From Kangiella sp. HZ709 (GTDB taxonomy: Bacteria > Pseudomonadota > Gammaproteobacteria > Enterobacterales > Kangiellaceae): DNA of 64,000 bases. The translations under genes were made by a program, and so were the position numbers. The DNA lies in assembly GCF_009674675.1 (NCBI RefSeq), contig NZ_WKJC01000002.1, positions 248,001 to 312,000 of the forward strand. The letters are read 5' to 3'. This document shows positions 27,851-37,135 of the stretch, one piece after another. The notes below the pieces were generated by a model that searched no databases, was not told the origin of the DNA, and worked only from the letters and a program-made list of their open reading frames with translations. How positions within the stretch are numbered: the stretch's first letter is position 1; each line of letters begins with the position of its first letter.

Positions 27851-30205
27851 CTATTTGCGATATAAGACAGCAGCTAATGCTGGTAGTAAAATAATCGCAC
27901 CTAACATATTAACCAAGAACATAAAGGTCAATAAAATCCCCATATCAGCTTGGAATTGTAAGTCAGAAAAGATCCAAGTGCTAACGCCGATTGCTAAGGT
28001 AAGACCAGTAAAGATGACGGCATTACCTGTAAGCTTTAATGTCTTAAAATAGGCGACTGAAACGGGATCTCCAGCACGAATGAACTTAACCATACGCGTG
28101 AAAATATAGATACCATAGTCAACACCAATACCAACACCTAGTGCAATAACAGGTAAGGTCGCCACAGTTAGACCAATCTGTAACCAAGTCATTAAAGCTT
28201 GTGCTAGATAAGAAACTACAACCAAAGGTAAGATCACACAAATGGTCCCTCTAACTGAACGGAAGCTAATTAAACATAGTAAAGTTACCGCTGCATAAAC
28301 CCAGAAGAGCATCGGCAATTGAGCCTCCTCTACCGCTTCATTAGTTGCAGCCATAACTCCCACTGGCCCAGTTGCTAATCTAAAATTAACCTGTTCATTG
28401 GTATTGCTATCAATAAAAGCTTTAGTAGCGGCCACTACCTTTTCTATCGTCTCTGCTTTATGATCATTCAAAAATACCAACACAGGGATAACACTACATT
28501 TAGAATTTAATAAACCACTACTGGTTTCAATTCGACCAATAGTTTCGGGTAAAATAGTTTCATCTCTAGTTAACACTTTCCATTTCAAATTGTTTTCAGA
28601 AAGCATTCCATTAACGATTTTCGATACTTGCGGCAAACTAATAGTCGACTGAACACCTGTCACATTCGATATATGCCACTGGAAATCGTCAATGGTTTTC
28701 ATCACAGGGTAGATAGTACAACCATCGTTTGGTACTTCTGCCAAAATCGAAATCATATCCGTACCGATAGAAAAGTTTTCGGTAATATATTTAGTGTCTA
28801 GGTTGTAAATAGAATCTTGACGTAATGCTGGCGCACCTGCATGCAGATCACCGATTTTCATGTGCTGTGATTGCCAATAACCCAAAGCACCTAAGACAAT
28901 ACCGATTAAGACTAACCCAATCGCCATGGGTTTTTGCGCAAATTTCGATAGTGAAGTCCACCATTTCTCGCGTGCTACTTCACGGGCTTGAGTTGCCTTA
29001 ATAAAGGATTCATCAAATTTACTGAATGACAACAATAAGGGAAGCAAAATAAGGTTGGTTAAAATCAATACTGCAACACCAATACTCGCAGTAATAGCCA
29101 ACTCACGAATAATATCAATCTCAATCAGCTGCAACGTCAAAAAGCCCACTGTGTCACTGATAAGAGCGATTCCACCCGGAACTAGTAACACTGCACAGGC
29201 AATAATCGCAGAGTCATATGCTGATTTACCTTCTGCCACATTATGAGCAACACCATTGATCATTTGAACGCCATGACTGACGCCAATGGCAAAAATCAAG
29301 AATGGTACTAAGATAGACATAGGATCTATGCCATAACCCAGTGCCGTTAAAATACCTAGCTGCCAAATTACCGCTATGATTGAAGTGAATAAAGGCAAAA
29401 TGGTTAATTTAATGGAACGCGAATACCAGAAGACTAAAATTGCAGTAATAGTCAAGGCGATCAAAAAGAACATCATAACGCCTTCTGCGCCATTGCTCAC
29501 ATCACCAATCATTTTTGAGAAGCCAATGATTTTCACATTAACATCAGGGTACTTGCTTTCAATATCCGTTCGGATTTGCTCTAAAGCATTTGCCACTTCT
29601 ACGAAGTCTGCTTTTACCGAACTGGTATTGCCTTCTTCATCCGTTGCATTATATTGCGACAACAACTGACCAGTAACCATGGCAGCTGAGAAATCATTGG
29701 CGACTAAACGACCAACAATGCCAGCTTTTAAGATGTTCTCTTTAATAATATTAAAATCATTCGCTAACTTAGTAGGATCTTCTTCTGCTGGGTTAAACTC
29801 AGCGTAAATTACAGGCCCGCCCTCTAAACCAAACTCGCTGGCTTCAATATAACGAGTATTAGGCGTGTAAAGAGATTGCACTTGCGGCTGACTGACTGCA
29901 GGAATCTGTTGAACCTTACGAGTCATTTCACTTAAAGCATTAAAAAAAGCTGGATTGAATATATCTCCATTTTTGTCTTCTAAAGCCACTAAGACTCTGT
30001 TTGCGCCGCCAAACTCTTCCTGGTACTGAATATAAGTTTTCATATATTCATGTTCTAACGGAATATTCTTTTCAAAACTTGCGTCGACTCTTAACTGTGA
30101 TGCGAAATACAGCATCACCAAAGTTACTAAAGCAAACAATGTAATGAGTAAATTTCTTTGTTTGAATAAGCCTCTAACTAAAGACTCTAACTTATTTTGT
30201 TTCAT
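27851..30205 (-). CDS. RND superfamily (MMPL/HAE3-type) transporter
   Basis: 784-residue inner-membrane protein with the RND layout: one helix near 18-36, a periplasmic loop, five or six helices (about 235-395), a second periplasmic loop, and a last block near 628-780. The family aspartate-rich segments ALGYGIDPMSILVPFLIFAIGVSHG and ALGVGIGVDYGIYIFTRMV appear once in each half (cited in parts). This is the single-gene hydrophobe/MmpL-like branch, not a drug pump with an adaptor. It clusters with YCF48-, DUF1329- and DUF1302-type genes, a pairing found in many hydrocarbon- or steroid-using gammaproteobacteria. Lipid or sterol-like cargo is an inference. Confidence 0.88.
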   Translation of the reverse strand: MKQNKLESLVRGLFKQRNLLITLFALVTLVMLYFASQLRVDASFEKNIPLEHEYMKTYIQYQEEFGGANRVLVALEDKNGDIFNPAFFNALSEMTRKVQQIPAVSQPQVQSLYTPNTRYIEASEFGLEGGPVIYAEFNPAEEDPTKLANDFNIIKENILKAGIVGRLVANDFSAAMVTGQLLSQYNATDEEGNTSSVKADFVEVANALEQIRTDIESKYPDVNVKIIGFSKMIGDVSNGAEGVMMFFLIALTITAILVFWYSRSIKLTILPLFTSIIAVIWQLGILTALGYGIDPMSILVPFLIFAIGVSHGVQMINGVAHNVAEGKSAYDSAIIACAVLLVPGGIALISDTVGFLTLQLIEIDIIRELAITASIGVAVLILTNLILLPLLLSFSKFDESFIKATQAREVAREKWWTSLSKFAQKPMAIGLVLIGIVLGALGYWQSQHMKIGDLHAGAPALRQDSIYNLDTKYITENFSIGTDMISILAEVPNDGCTIYPVMKTIDDFQWHISNVTGVQSTISLPQVSKIVNGMLSENNLKWKVLTRDETILPETIGRIETSSGLLNSKCSVIPVLVFLNDHKAETIEKVVAATKAFIDSNTNEQVNFRLATGPVGVMAATNEAVEEAQLPMLFWVYAAVTLLCLISFRSVRGTICVILPLVVVSYLAQALMTWLQIGLTVATLPVIALGVGIGVDYGIYIFTRMVKFIRAGDPVSVAYFKTLKLTGNAVIFTGLTLAIGVSTWIFSDLQFQADMGILLTFMFLVNMLGAIILLPALAAVLYRK

Positions 30206-30221
30206 TAAAATTTATCCCCAA

Positions 30222-31238
30222 TTAATTTGTTGCTTTTTCAGCTTCTGATAACTTAACGATTTCTACGCCACCTTCGCCAACAATGACTAGAGTATTTTCG
30301 TCGGTGGTGACAATTGCTGCTCGACCTTTCAGATCGCCTCTTTGTTGTAACGGCAATGAACTTCCTAACAAGGTGCCACTTGTACCTACGGAAAACCATT
30401 CATTGTTAATGAACTCAATGGCATGCAATCCTGAGTTGGTTGCTACATTAATCTGTTGCCAGCTATTACCGTAATTATTCGAGCGAAATAAATTCCCTTT
30501 TAACCCATAAGCATATACTGCTTTACTCGGCGCTACTGTCACACCAAAAAATGACCCATCGTAAGGCGAGTTGATTTTATTCCAAGTTAAACCGTTGTTT
30601 CTCGAAACCGCAAGTAAACCTGAGCTAACCTCTTCTCCATCCGCAGTTTCACCAGCAACATATTTCTCACCTGCAAGATAGACATTCTTAGAACCTTCTT
30701 GATGAACCAAGCTATAGAAATGACTAAATCCACCATAAAAATCTGCCAATGAATCCACCTGTCTTTCTTTCCAACTTTCACCACCATCGCTCGACTCAAG
30801 ATATAGGCCAAAGGCACCAACGGCTATAATTTTATTCAGCTCAATAAACTCAACATCAAATAAAGCCGGGAACTCAATAGAATCTTCCGCAATATAAGTC
30901 TGGGTCCAAGTGTCACCACCATCTTTAGTAATCAACACCACTTGCTGATAACCAACCGCTACACCCCATTTATCATCATAAAAATCTACCGCCGTTAAAT
31001 CATTCCTAGTTGGTGTTTGCTTTTGTTGCCAAGTTTGTCCCTGGTCATCAGAAATCAAAATATGGCCTCTTTCACCAACTGTTACTAAACGACCAGAAGG
31101 TAATTTTTGTATATCCAACAGAAGCGAGTCTTTAGCTTTTGGCGCTATAATAGAATCCGCCGTATAGGCAGGAGCGGAGGTTATCGCTAAAGATAAAAGC
31201 ACTAACAATAACCCTTTTAGAAAAATAGAAAACTTCAT
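30222..31238 (-). CDS. secreted YCF48/BNR-repeat beta-propeller protein
   Basis: 338-residue protein with a signal peptide (KFSIFLKGLLLVLLSLAITS, cleavage near TSAPAYTA) and repeated propeller blades with Asp-box patterns such as ISDDQGQTWQQ, TKDGGDTWTQT, SSDGGESWKE and SRNNGLTWNKI. It is similar to YCF48/HCF136 photosystem II assembly factors in fold, but here it is a periplasmic partner of an RND protein. It lies 16 bp upstream of the transporter and is co-transcribed. It is separated from DUF1329 by a strong terminator, so it likely has its own promoter in 31239-31313. Role in assembly of the transporter is inferred. Confidence 0.86.
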   Translation of the reverse strand: MKFSIFLKGLLLVLLSLAITSAPAYTADSIIAPKAKDSLLLDIQKLPSGRLVTVGERGHILISDDQGQTWQQKQTPTRNDLTAVDFYDDKWGVAVGYQQVVLITKDGGDTWTQTYIAEDSIEFPALFDVEFIELNKIIAVGAFGLYLESSDGGESWKERQVDSLADFYGGFSHFYSLVHQEGSKNVYLAGEKYVAGETADGEEVSSGLLAVSRNNGLTWNKINSPYDGSFFGVTVAPSKAVYAYGLKGNLFRSNNYGNSWQQINVATNSGLHAIEFINNEWFSVGTSGTLLGSSLPLQQRGDLKGRAAIVTTDENTLVIVGEGGVEIVKLSEAEKATN

Positions 31239-31313
31239 AAACAGCGTCTATCCAATTGTTGATTATTAATATTATATCAGTTGTAAGATTACTACTAATT
31301 TAAGACAAATACT

Positions 31314-31341
31314 AAAAAGCGGTCAATAAAGACCGCTTTTT
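31314..31341 (-). terminator. strong rho-independent terminator after the DUF1329 gene
   Basis: Perfect 11-bp arms AAAAAGCGGTC / GACCGCTTTTT with an AATAAA loop. A T-run follows on both strands. It lies 15 bp past the DUF1329 stop and splits the DUF1302-DUF1329 pair from YCF48-RND. Confidence 0.93.
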
Positions 31342-31355
31342 AAAGTCAGCAAGGT

Positions 31356-32732
31356 TTAACGACGACCTAAGCGACGTAATGCTGAAGGCGTAAAATGATT
31401 ACCTCTGAATTGTGTATCAAAGTCATACATATCTTCTTGGTTGTCTAAACCAATCGCCAAGTAACGACCTGAAGGTAAATCATAATAAGTTTCTAGCGTT
31501 GACCATAAAGCCGGAACTTCATAGTAGTTAATAGCATGTGCCATCGCAACACGCCATAAATCACCCGCTTCATTATAGATATCTGAAGCAGAGACTTGCC
31601 AGCTATCTTCATCTATATAGAAAACGCGCTTACCGTATTGATGACGAGTGTCTTCTTTTAGCGCTGCTTCAAGAACCCAAACACGGTGTTTTTCGTAACG
31701 CACCAAGTCTTGGTTAATTACGCCAGGACGAATAATGTCATCATAAGACAATTCATCAGAGTGTAACTGATAAGTATTATACGGGATGAACATCTCTTTC
31801 TTGCCTTTGATAGTCCAGTTATAACGATCAGGGGCACCGTTATACATATCAAAATCATCTGTAGTTCTTAAGCCATCCGAAGCTGTGCCTGGAGCATCAT
31901 AAGCAACGTTTGGTGCACGTTGCACACGGCGACGACCTGCGTTATAAATCCAAGCTTTACGTGGCTCTTTAACCTGATCCATTGTCTCGTGAACTAATAA
32001 TGCAGTACCAGCTAAACGAGCTGGAGCTGTCACGTATTGACGGAACAAGAATAAGACGTTGCCATCTTCTAGTTTCTCAGGAGTCATACCTGGACGGTTA
32101 TAGATTTGATCTAACTCATCTTTAATCTTAACTAGAGTATAGTCACCATCTGCTTGAGGTGAAGCCTGTCCAGCCTCACGCTGAACCGTTACTCCACGGT
32201 AGCGAGTTAAGTGGTTCCAGATTAACTCTAAACCCGTTTCAGGAAATGGAAACGGTGTACCAATCGCAGCACCTTTAATACCATTACCACCATCTACTAA
32301 CGTTGCAGTTGGAGCATTACGTTTAATTGCATCATAAACATATTGCGGATAAGAAGCGGTACGTCGAGTTGGATAAACCTTCATTTTGTACTGTTCAGGG
32401 TATGCCTTAAACAAAGCAATTTGACCAGGAGATAAATTATCTTGGTATTGCGTATAATTTTGTGCATCAATAGTGAACAGAACTTGATCACCAGCAAATG
32501 GATCCGGGTGGTGGTCACCTTTTGTGTAGCCTTGAGGTACTGAAGTAATACCACCATTCCAAGCTGGGATTGAGCCGTCAGCATTACCTGCTTTGATTGC
32601 ACCCATTGGAGTATAAGTATCACCGCCTAACTGCGCCGCCTTTTCAGCCGTAACTTTCGCATCAGCAGTTGCCCCTAAGAAAGTTGAAGCTACCGCGGTT
32701 GCCAATAACCATTTATTCATAATTTTAGCCAT
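31356..32732 (-). CDS. DUF1329 family periplasmic protein
   Basis: 458-residue exported protein with a signal peptide (N-terminal NKWLLATAVASTFLGATADA). DUF1329 proteins have a LolA/LolB-like fold that can hold a lipid, and here the sequence has many aromatic residues typical of the family (GRRRVQRAPNVAYDAP, WTIKGKKEMFIPYNTYQL). The pairing with a DUF1302 barrel (34 bp upstream) and an RND transporter fits a carrier of hydrophobic cargo through the periplasm; this role is inferred. The start MAKIMNK at 32732 follows AAAAGGGC by about ten bases; the second ATG four codons later is also possible. Confidence 0.87.
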   Translation of the reverse strand: MAKIMNKWLLATAVASTFLGATADAKVTAEKAAQLGGDTYTPMGAIKAGNADGSIPAWNGGITSVPQGYTKGDHHPDPFAGDQVLFTIDAQNYTQYQDNLSPGQIALFKAYPEQYKMKVYPTRRTASYPQYVYDAIKRNAPTATLVDGGNGIKGAAIGTPFPFPETGLELIWNHLTRYRGVTVQREAGQASPQADGDYTLVKIKDELDQIYNRPGMTPEKLEDGNVLFLFRQYVTAPARLAGTALLVHETMDQVKEPRKAWIYNAGRRRVQRAPNVAYDAPGTASDGLRTTDDFDMYNGAPDRYNWTIKGKKEMFIPYNTYQLHSDELSYDDIIRPGVINQDLVRYEKHRVWVLEAALKEDTRHQYGKRVFYIDEDSWQVSASDIYNEAGDLWRVAMAHAINYYEVPALWSTLETYYDLPSGRYLAIGLDNQEDMYDFDTQFRGNHFTPSALRRLGRR

Positions 32733-32766
32733 ATTGTAACTAGCCCTTTTTAATTAACTATATAAG

Positions 32767-34728
32767 TTATATTGAATAACTAACCGCAAGCGACACATAG
32801 TCACGGTCGTGAATTAAGTTTGCACTTTCGTTGCCGAAGAAACGATTATAATTTAAATCGACTCTCCAAGTGCTTAAGTAGTCCCAGCTCATACCTACTG
32901 CTAGTGCCTTACGTCCTTCGAGGAAGTTACTGATAGGCGCAGGAGTATTACCACTCACATCATGTTGATAGACGAGGCGAGGAGCTAAATTACCACCGAA
33001 TAACGCATTTTCGTAATTCCAACGCATTGCCATACGATAACCCCAAGAGAAGTCATCAGCAAAGCCATTGGTTTCTAAGCCTTCGCACTCAGTATAAACG
33101 CGCTGTCCATTTGCTGGGTTAGTAAAGCCACAAGGAGAAGCGGTATTACCAGTGGCTACGAAAAAGCCTTCGCCAATACCATTACCATTGCCATCCCATA
33201 CACGTGCTGCATTACCCGAGCGGAAAGTACCTTCAGCTTCAAAGCGTAATTCATCTTGTGAAGGCATGTCTTGTATTTGGTTTAAACCAACCTCTACTAA
33301 GAATACGGTTTGATCGGAACCCCACAAAGAGCCCAACAATTTAGTAAATGTTGCCTGAGCTTGAATGGTATCTAACAAGCGATAACCTGAAACTTCAGTA
33401 TTAAACGTTGTGATATTAGCAACTTGGCTGGTTCCGCGAAGTACTGGGCCTGGAGCTGTCAAACCATCTAATGGCTCTAATAGCGCAAATAACAATTCAG
33501 CATCGTCAACTTGCAAAGGCTCATCGAAACGGTAAGAAATCTCACCACCAATTGACCAACCGTTATCGGTAGCAGTATTAAAGCTAAGGCCACCCATTTG
33601 AATATCTTCTGGATACTCAAGGAAACCACTAACAGTACCAGTTGTATCAGCAGAAACACCTGAAATAATTGGGCGTCTGTTATGATAATTCATATAGTAG
33701 AAGCCCCATTCAGTGCCGCCTTCAGTGAAGTAAGCAAGCTTCAAACCATACTGACCTTGGTCGTCAGCATTACGAGTTTCGCGACGTACTGCCACAGTTC
33801 CTGGAGTACCTTCTGGAACTTGAGCAAAACCTAAATGTACGTCTTGACCAGTAAAGCCTAAAAAGTCACGAGTCGCAAAATAAGTACCCGGCTCATCAAC
33901 ACGCACCGGTTCCCACTCATACTGATAGAAAGCTTCCATCGATAAGCTTTCAGTTAAATCTAAAGATGCCCATAACATTCCAGATGGAATCAAAGCCTCT
34001 TTTAACTCAGCACCAGGGTTACGCAAGGTGCGAAGGTTAACAGCATTTGCTTCATTTAAGCTGTGCTGAATGAAAGTCGACTCACCCCAGCTAACGACTT
34101 GCTCACCTAAGCGAACCTGTAGAGTCGAAGCTTCACCGATATCCCAAGTAGCCCAGGCATAGAAATCTAAAATTTCAGCGTCACGGCCTTGTTCTGTTTT
34201 AGCTGTATTTTCACCTGCAGCAAAAGCACCTCTTGGAGTAGCGTCCAAGTCTTTGAAACGGGTCGTTCCATCCATGATCTCAGCATCATAAAACCATAAG
34301 GCACGTGCAAACACACCAAACTCACCATCTTTATGGCGCATATCAAATTCATGCAACCCCTTATAAACGTTGGAGAATACATCACCTTTGTCATAATTGA
34401 GGTTGCCGTCATCAGAATTGTTTGACCAAGCACCAGGAGGTACTCCTGGACATGCTGGATTCAAATTACAAGCATATGCAGCAGATATTGGAAGCCCACC
34501 ATTTAATCTTGGATACAGATTAGCTTTACCAATGAGATTGTTGTCACGCTCATCTACTCGCCAACTGGCACCGGCACTGAATGTACTGTCAAAGCTAATC
34601 TCAAAGTTTTCTGTTTCAAATTCAACTGCTTGAACTGAAGCTGCAGAAAGAGCTAGTGCAACACCAACAGCGACTTTTGACAGAGCTTTAAGAGGAGAGT
34701 TTTTTTGATTTAACTCGTTCATTTTCAT
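32767..34728 (-). CDS. DUF1302 family outer-membrane beta-barrel protein
   Basis: 653-residue predicted outer-membrane protein. The N-terminus has a signal peptide (LKALSKVAVGVALALSAASVQA). The rest is barrel-like with amphipathic strands such as FEISFDSTFSAGASWRVDER, and it ends DYVSLAVSYSI. Large extracellular loops contain a CNLNPACPG cysteine pair and CGFTNPANG...TECEG. DUF1302 proteins resemble FadL-class and porin-like barrels in size. An AAGGAA sequence precedes the ATG. It is the first gene of the DUF1302-DUF1329 transcript and probably the outer-membrane part of the system. Confidence 0.87.
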   Translation of the reverse strand: MKMNELNQKNSPLKALSKVAVGVALALSAASVQAVEFETENFEISFDSTFSAGASWRVDERDNNLIGKANLYPRLNGGLPISAAYACNLNPACPGVPPGAWSNNSDDGNLNYDKGDVFSNVYKGLHEFDMRHKDGEFGVFARALWFYDAEIMDGTTRFKDLDATPRGAFAAGENTAKTEQGRDAEILDFYAWATWDIGEASTLQVRLGEQVVSWGESTFIQHSLNEANAVNLRTLRNPGAELKEALIPSGMLWASLDLTESLSMEAFYQYEWEPVRVDEPGTYFATRDFLGFTGQDVHLGFAQVPEGTPGTVAVRRETRNADDQGQYGLKLAYFTEGGTEWGFYYMNYHNRRPIISGVSADTTGTVSGFLEYPEDIQMGGLSFNTATDNGWSIGGEISYRFDEPLQVDDAELLFALLEPLDGLTAPGPVLRGTSQVANITTFNTEVSGYRLLDTIQAQATFTKLLGSLWGSDQTVFLVEVGLNQIQDMPSQDELRFEAEGTFRSGNAARVWDGNGNGIGEGFFVATGNTASPCGFTNPANGQRVYTECEGLETNGFADDFSWGYRMAMRWNYENALFGGNLAPRLVYQHDVSGNTPAPISNFLEGRKALAVGMSWDYLSTWRVDLNYNRFFGNESANLIHDRDYVSLAVSYSI

Positions 34729-35038
34729 TAATTCCTTCCCCCGTGATAGGAATCTATCGTTTTATTGAGTTTCAATAGCATAAATTTATAAGTCATCATA
34801 CCACTTGATAATCGCATACTAGCAGTAAAATCTGTTAGCTCGCAAGGTTTTATCGTATATGCGCCTATTTTTTAACCTATCTGCTGAATAGCCGATGAAT
34901 GAAGGGTAGAAAAAACTGAATCAGGGTAATTCTTTTGCTGTTTTTTTTGATAAAGTTAAGGTTACTGTTAGCAAATCCTTTTGCTAGATCAATAACATAG
35001 GATAAATAAGTAAGGAATCTTTAAAATTTTAGTCACAA
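34729..35038. other. intergenic stretch upstream of the DUF1302 gene
   Basis: 310-bp AT-rich space between the 59-residue ORF and the DUF1302 gene. I see only a short inverted repeat GATAG/CTATC (34745-34758) just before the DUF1302 ribosome-binding site. No ORF of note, RNA gene or terminator hairpin was visible. The DUF1302 promoter must be here. Confidence 0.5.
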
Positions 35039-35218
35039 CTAAAAAAGTAGGTCTTTTAAAAACTCCTGAACATTATTTACTCTCTCAAGCGAATTTAACA
35101 TGTCCATTTCAGGGCTTGAATTAGCAGTTTTAACTAAAACCAATACCGTTAATAACACCACGCCAATTACTAAACTTATTTTCGGTAACCATTTAATACT
35201 TTGTCTATTTAACGTCAT
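35039..35218 (-). CDS. 59-residue single-pass membrane peptide
   Basis: Small protein with a basic N-terminus (TLNRQSIKWLPK), one clear membrane helix (ISLVIGVVLLTVLVLV, residues 14-29) and a soluble tail (SSPEMDMLNSLERV...FLKDLLF). It has a good Shine-Dalgarno, GAGG eight bases before the ATG. It lies downstream of the ABC-2 permease on the same strand, 97 bp after it, and two near-identical palindromes sit in that gap. No family is recognised. The ribosome-binding site and the positive-inside helix make it likely to be real. Confidence 0.65.
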   Translation of the reverse strand: MTLNRQSIKWLPKISLVIGVVLLTVLVLVKTANSSPEMDMLNSLERVNNVQEFLKDLLF

Positions 35219-35260
35219 TTTACTATCCTCACTTAATCCTATGTATCCATTTCTCTTTAA

Positions 35261-35301
35261 TTAGATGCAGCTAAGGCCCATTTGGATTAGATGCATCTAA
35301 T
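35261..35301. promoter_or_regulatory. pair of TTAGATGCA(T/G)CTAA palindromes
   Basis: Two copies, 35261-35274 (one mismatch) and 35287-35300, the second perfect and extendable to 16 bp (35286-35301). Centres are 26 bp apart, on about the same face of the helix. They lie between the permease stop and the 59-residue ORF, a position fitting operator control of that ORF. No known regulator consensus was recognised. Confidence 0.5.
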
Positions 35302-35315
35302 ATTTCTTAAACTAT

Positions 35316-36281
35316 TTATAGCGCTTCATCTCGGTAGCGGCGGATGTAAATAGCTCCCACTATGAATACCGCACCAACAATCAAACCGAACCATAAATTG
35401 GGGTCCATCAGTTGATTAGGGTAACTGCCCCAACCACTGTCAAATTCCCAGCCTACTCGACCCAGTACTTCTACTAACTCTGACACCCCTCCTTCTTCAA
35501 CTTGAGACATCATTGCCATCGGTGTTGAGTACGCTTTACCTATACCTGTAAATTGGTTACCTATCCAACCTAGAAAATGAGCAGACCTAAATGCGATACT
35601 TTCTACTATCAATACTACGATTATCGGTAACCAAGAAACTAAAAATGGAACTCTTTTAGTAGCGCTTGAAATAAACAATAAGTAACCAATAAATGGAGAA
35701 ATCCATAATACCGCCATCACATTGGCCATTAACTGATAACTACTAGCCATAAAGATGGCGCTAGGAGAAAAGACCAGTCCAGCAATGTCGCCATTAGACA
35801 TGGCGGCAAATAACAAACCTATCAACATCATACCTAGGTTAGTGACCATGGATATGACCCAAATCACTAGCGGTAATACTACAGTCACACTAACTACTTT
35901 TGATAACACCGTTTGTGTATCTGAAATCGGTAATGATTTCCAAAACAAAATGCTTTTATCTTTGCGATCATCATACAGCGCACCTAAGCAGTAAAAGTAA
36001 CCAACAAACGCCATCACAATCGCAAGATTAAAGATGTTCATGTAATACCAAGCCGTCATAGCCAAGTTTTTATCACCTTCAGAAGCGGTTGCTTCCCACA
36101 AGCCCAATAAATCCGTAGGGTTAGTGGCACCAATACTAACTTTTACAGTGTCATTAGTGAAAAAAATCACTAATAGCAAAGAGGTAAATAGTACTAGCGC
36201 TGAAATTCCAACTGGCACCCATTGAAAGCCGGTTTTATGTTCCCAGTATTCTCTTTTAAGTAATGTCAAAAAAGTGTTCAT
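35316..36281 (-). CDS. ABC-2 type transporter permease
   Basis: 321-residue inner-membrane protein with about six helices: near 20-40, 83-105, 123-150, 170-200, 210-230 and 295-312. The sequence YYMNIFNLAIVMAFVGYFYC and LYDDRKDKSILFWKSLPIS (a cytosolic loop) is typical of ABC-2 permeases in GntR/YtrA-controlled operons. Its first base lies in the stop of the ATPase gene (TAATG), so translation is coupled. Substrate is not apparent; related operons respond to cell-wall antibiotics. Confidence 0.88.
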   Translation of the reverse strand: MNTFLTLLKREYWEHKTGFQWVPVGISALVLFTSLLLVIFFTNDTVKVSIGATNPTDLLGLWEATASEGDKNLAMTAWYYMNIFNLAIVMAFVGYFYCLGALYDDRKDKSILFWKSLPISDTQTVLSKVVSVTVVLPLVIWVISMVTNLGMMLIGLLFAAMSNGDIAGLVFSPSAIFMASSYQLMANVMAVLWISPFIGYLLFISSATKRVPFLVSWLPIIVVLIVESIAFRSAHFLGWIGNQFTGIGKAYSTPMAMMSQVEEGGVSELVEVLGRVGWEFDSGWGSYPNQLMDPNLWFGLIVGAVFIVGAIYIRRYRDEAL

Positions 36282-37135
36282 TAGGCTTCTCCTTGCATTT
36301 TGGCTACAAACAGATCGGCAACGCTTGGTTTACGAACCTTACCCATTTCTTCAAGATGAGGCTTGGCGACGCCACTAAATAAGCACACTTTTTGTCCGAA
36401 GACTTCGCGTACACTTAGTGGTTTCATCGCCAAGGCTTGTTCCTCATACTCCTTCTCAACCATGACTTCAAAGTAAGTTTCTGCAATCGCATCCATAGAA
36501 TCGTCCAGTACGATTTCGCCATTTTGGATAAAAACCAAATCACTCAAAATATGCTCAACTTCTTCAACCTGATGGGTAGTAATAATGATAGTGCGATTTT
36601 CATCAAAATAATCGTTTAATAATTGTTCGTAAAATGCTTTACGGAACAGGATATCTAAACCTAAAGTAGGCTCATCCAAAATCAACAAGTCAGCATCAAT
36701 CGACATAATCAAAGCTAAGTGCAATTGCACTACCATGCCTTTTGACAGCGCTTTTACTTTTGAATCTTGCTTGATTTTGGTTTTCGCCAAATAACCCATG
36801 CAGCGCTCTCGATTAAATCTCGAGTGAACGCCCTCGACAAAGTCGATAGCTTGGCTAACTTTTATCCAACGAGGCAATACAGCCACATCGGCAATAAAAC
36901 AAACGCGCTCCATCAACTCATCACGCTGCTTATGAGGATCAAGACCAAAAATCTCTAACTTCCCATCATAAGGAGTCAACCCCAAAATCGACTTTAGCAA
37001 GGTCGTTTTGCCGGCACCATTTGGACCAATAAGGCCTAAAATGCGGCCTGAATCTAAACTCAGATTCACATTGTTTAAGGCTTTGTAATTGCCATATTTC
37101 TTACTTAAGCCTTGTGCTTGTAAGATATTAGCCAT
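36281..37135 (-). CDS. ABC transporter ATP-binding protein
   Basis: 284-residue ATPase with Walker A GPNGAGKTTLLKS, a degenerate signature ALSKGMVVQLHLAL in place of LSGGQ, Walker B LLILDEPTLGLD and the switch histidine in IITTHQVEEVE. It is of the ABC-2 partner type with a C-terminal regulatory extension of about 70 residues. The start is set at 37135, overlapping the gntR stop by eight bases (ATGGCTAA). A longer frame to 37156 is possible but would extend further into gntR. It drives the permease downstream. Confidence 0.9.
   Translation of the reverse strand: MANILQAQGLSKKYGNYKALNNVNLSLDSGRILGLIGPNGAGKTTLLKSILGLTPYDGKLEIFGLDPHKQRDELMERVCFIADVAVLPRWIKVSQAIDFVEGVHSRFNRERCMGYLAKTKIKQDSKVKALSKGMVVQLHLALIMSIDADLLILDEPTLGLDILFRKAFYEQLLNDYFDENRTIIITTHQVEEVEHILSDLVFIQNGEIVLDDSMDAIAETYFEVMVEKEYEEQALAMKPLSVREVFGQKVCLFSGVAKPHLEEMGKVRKPSVADLFVAKMQGEA

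Noticed and set aside
34729-35038. Small RNA or hidden gene upstream of DUF1302.
   Set aside because: No convincing frame, terminator or hairpin was seen in the AT-rich stretch.
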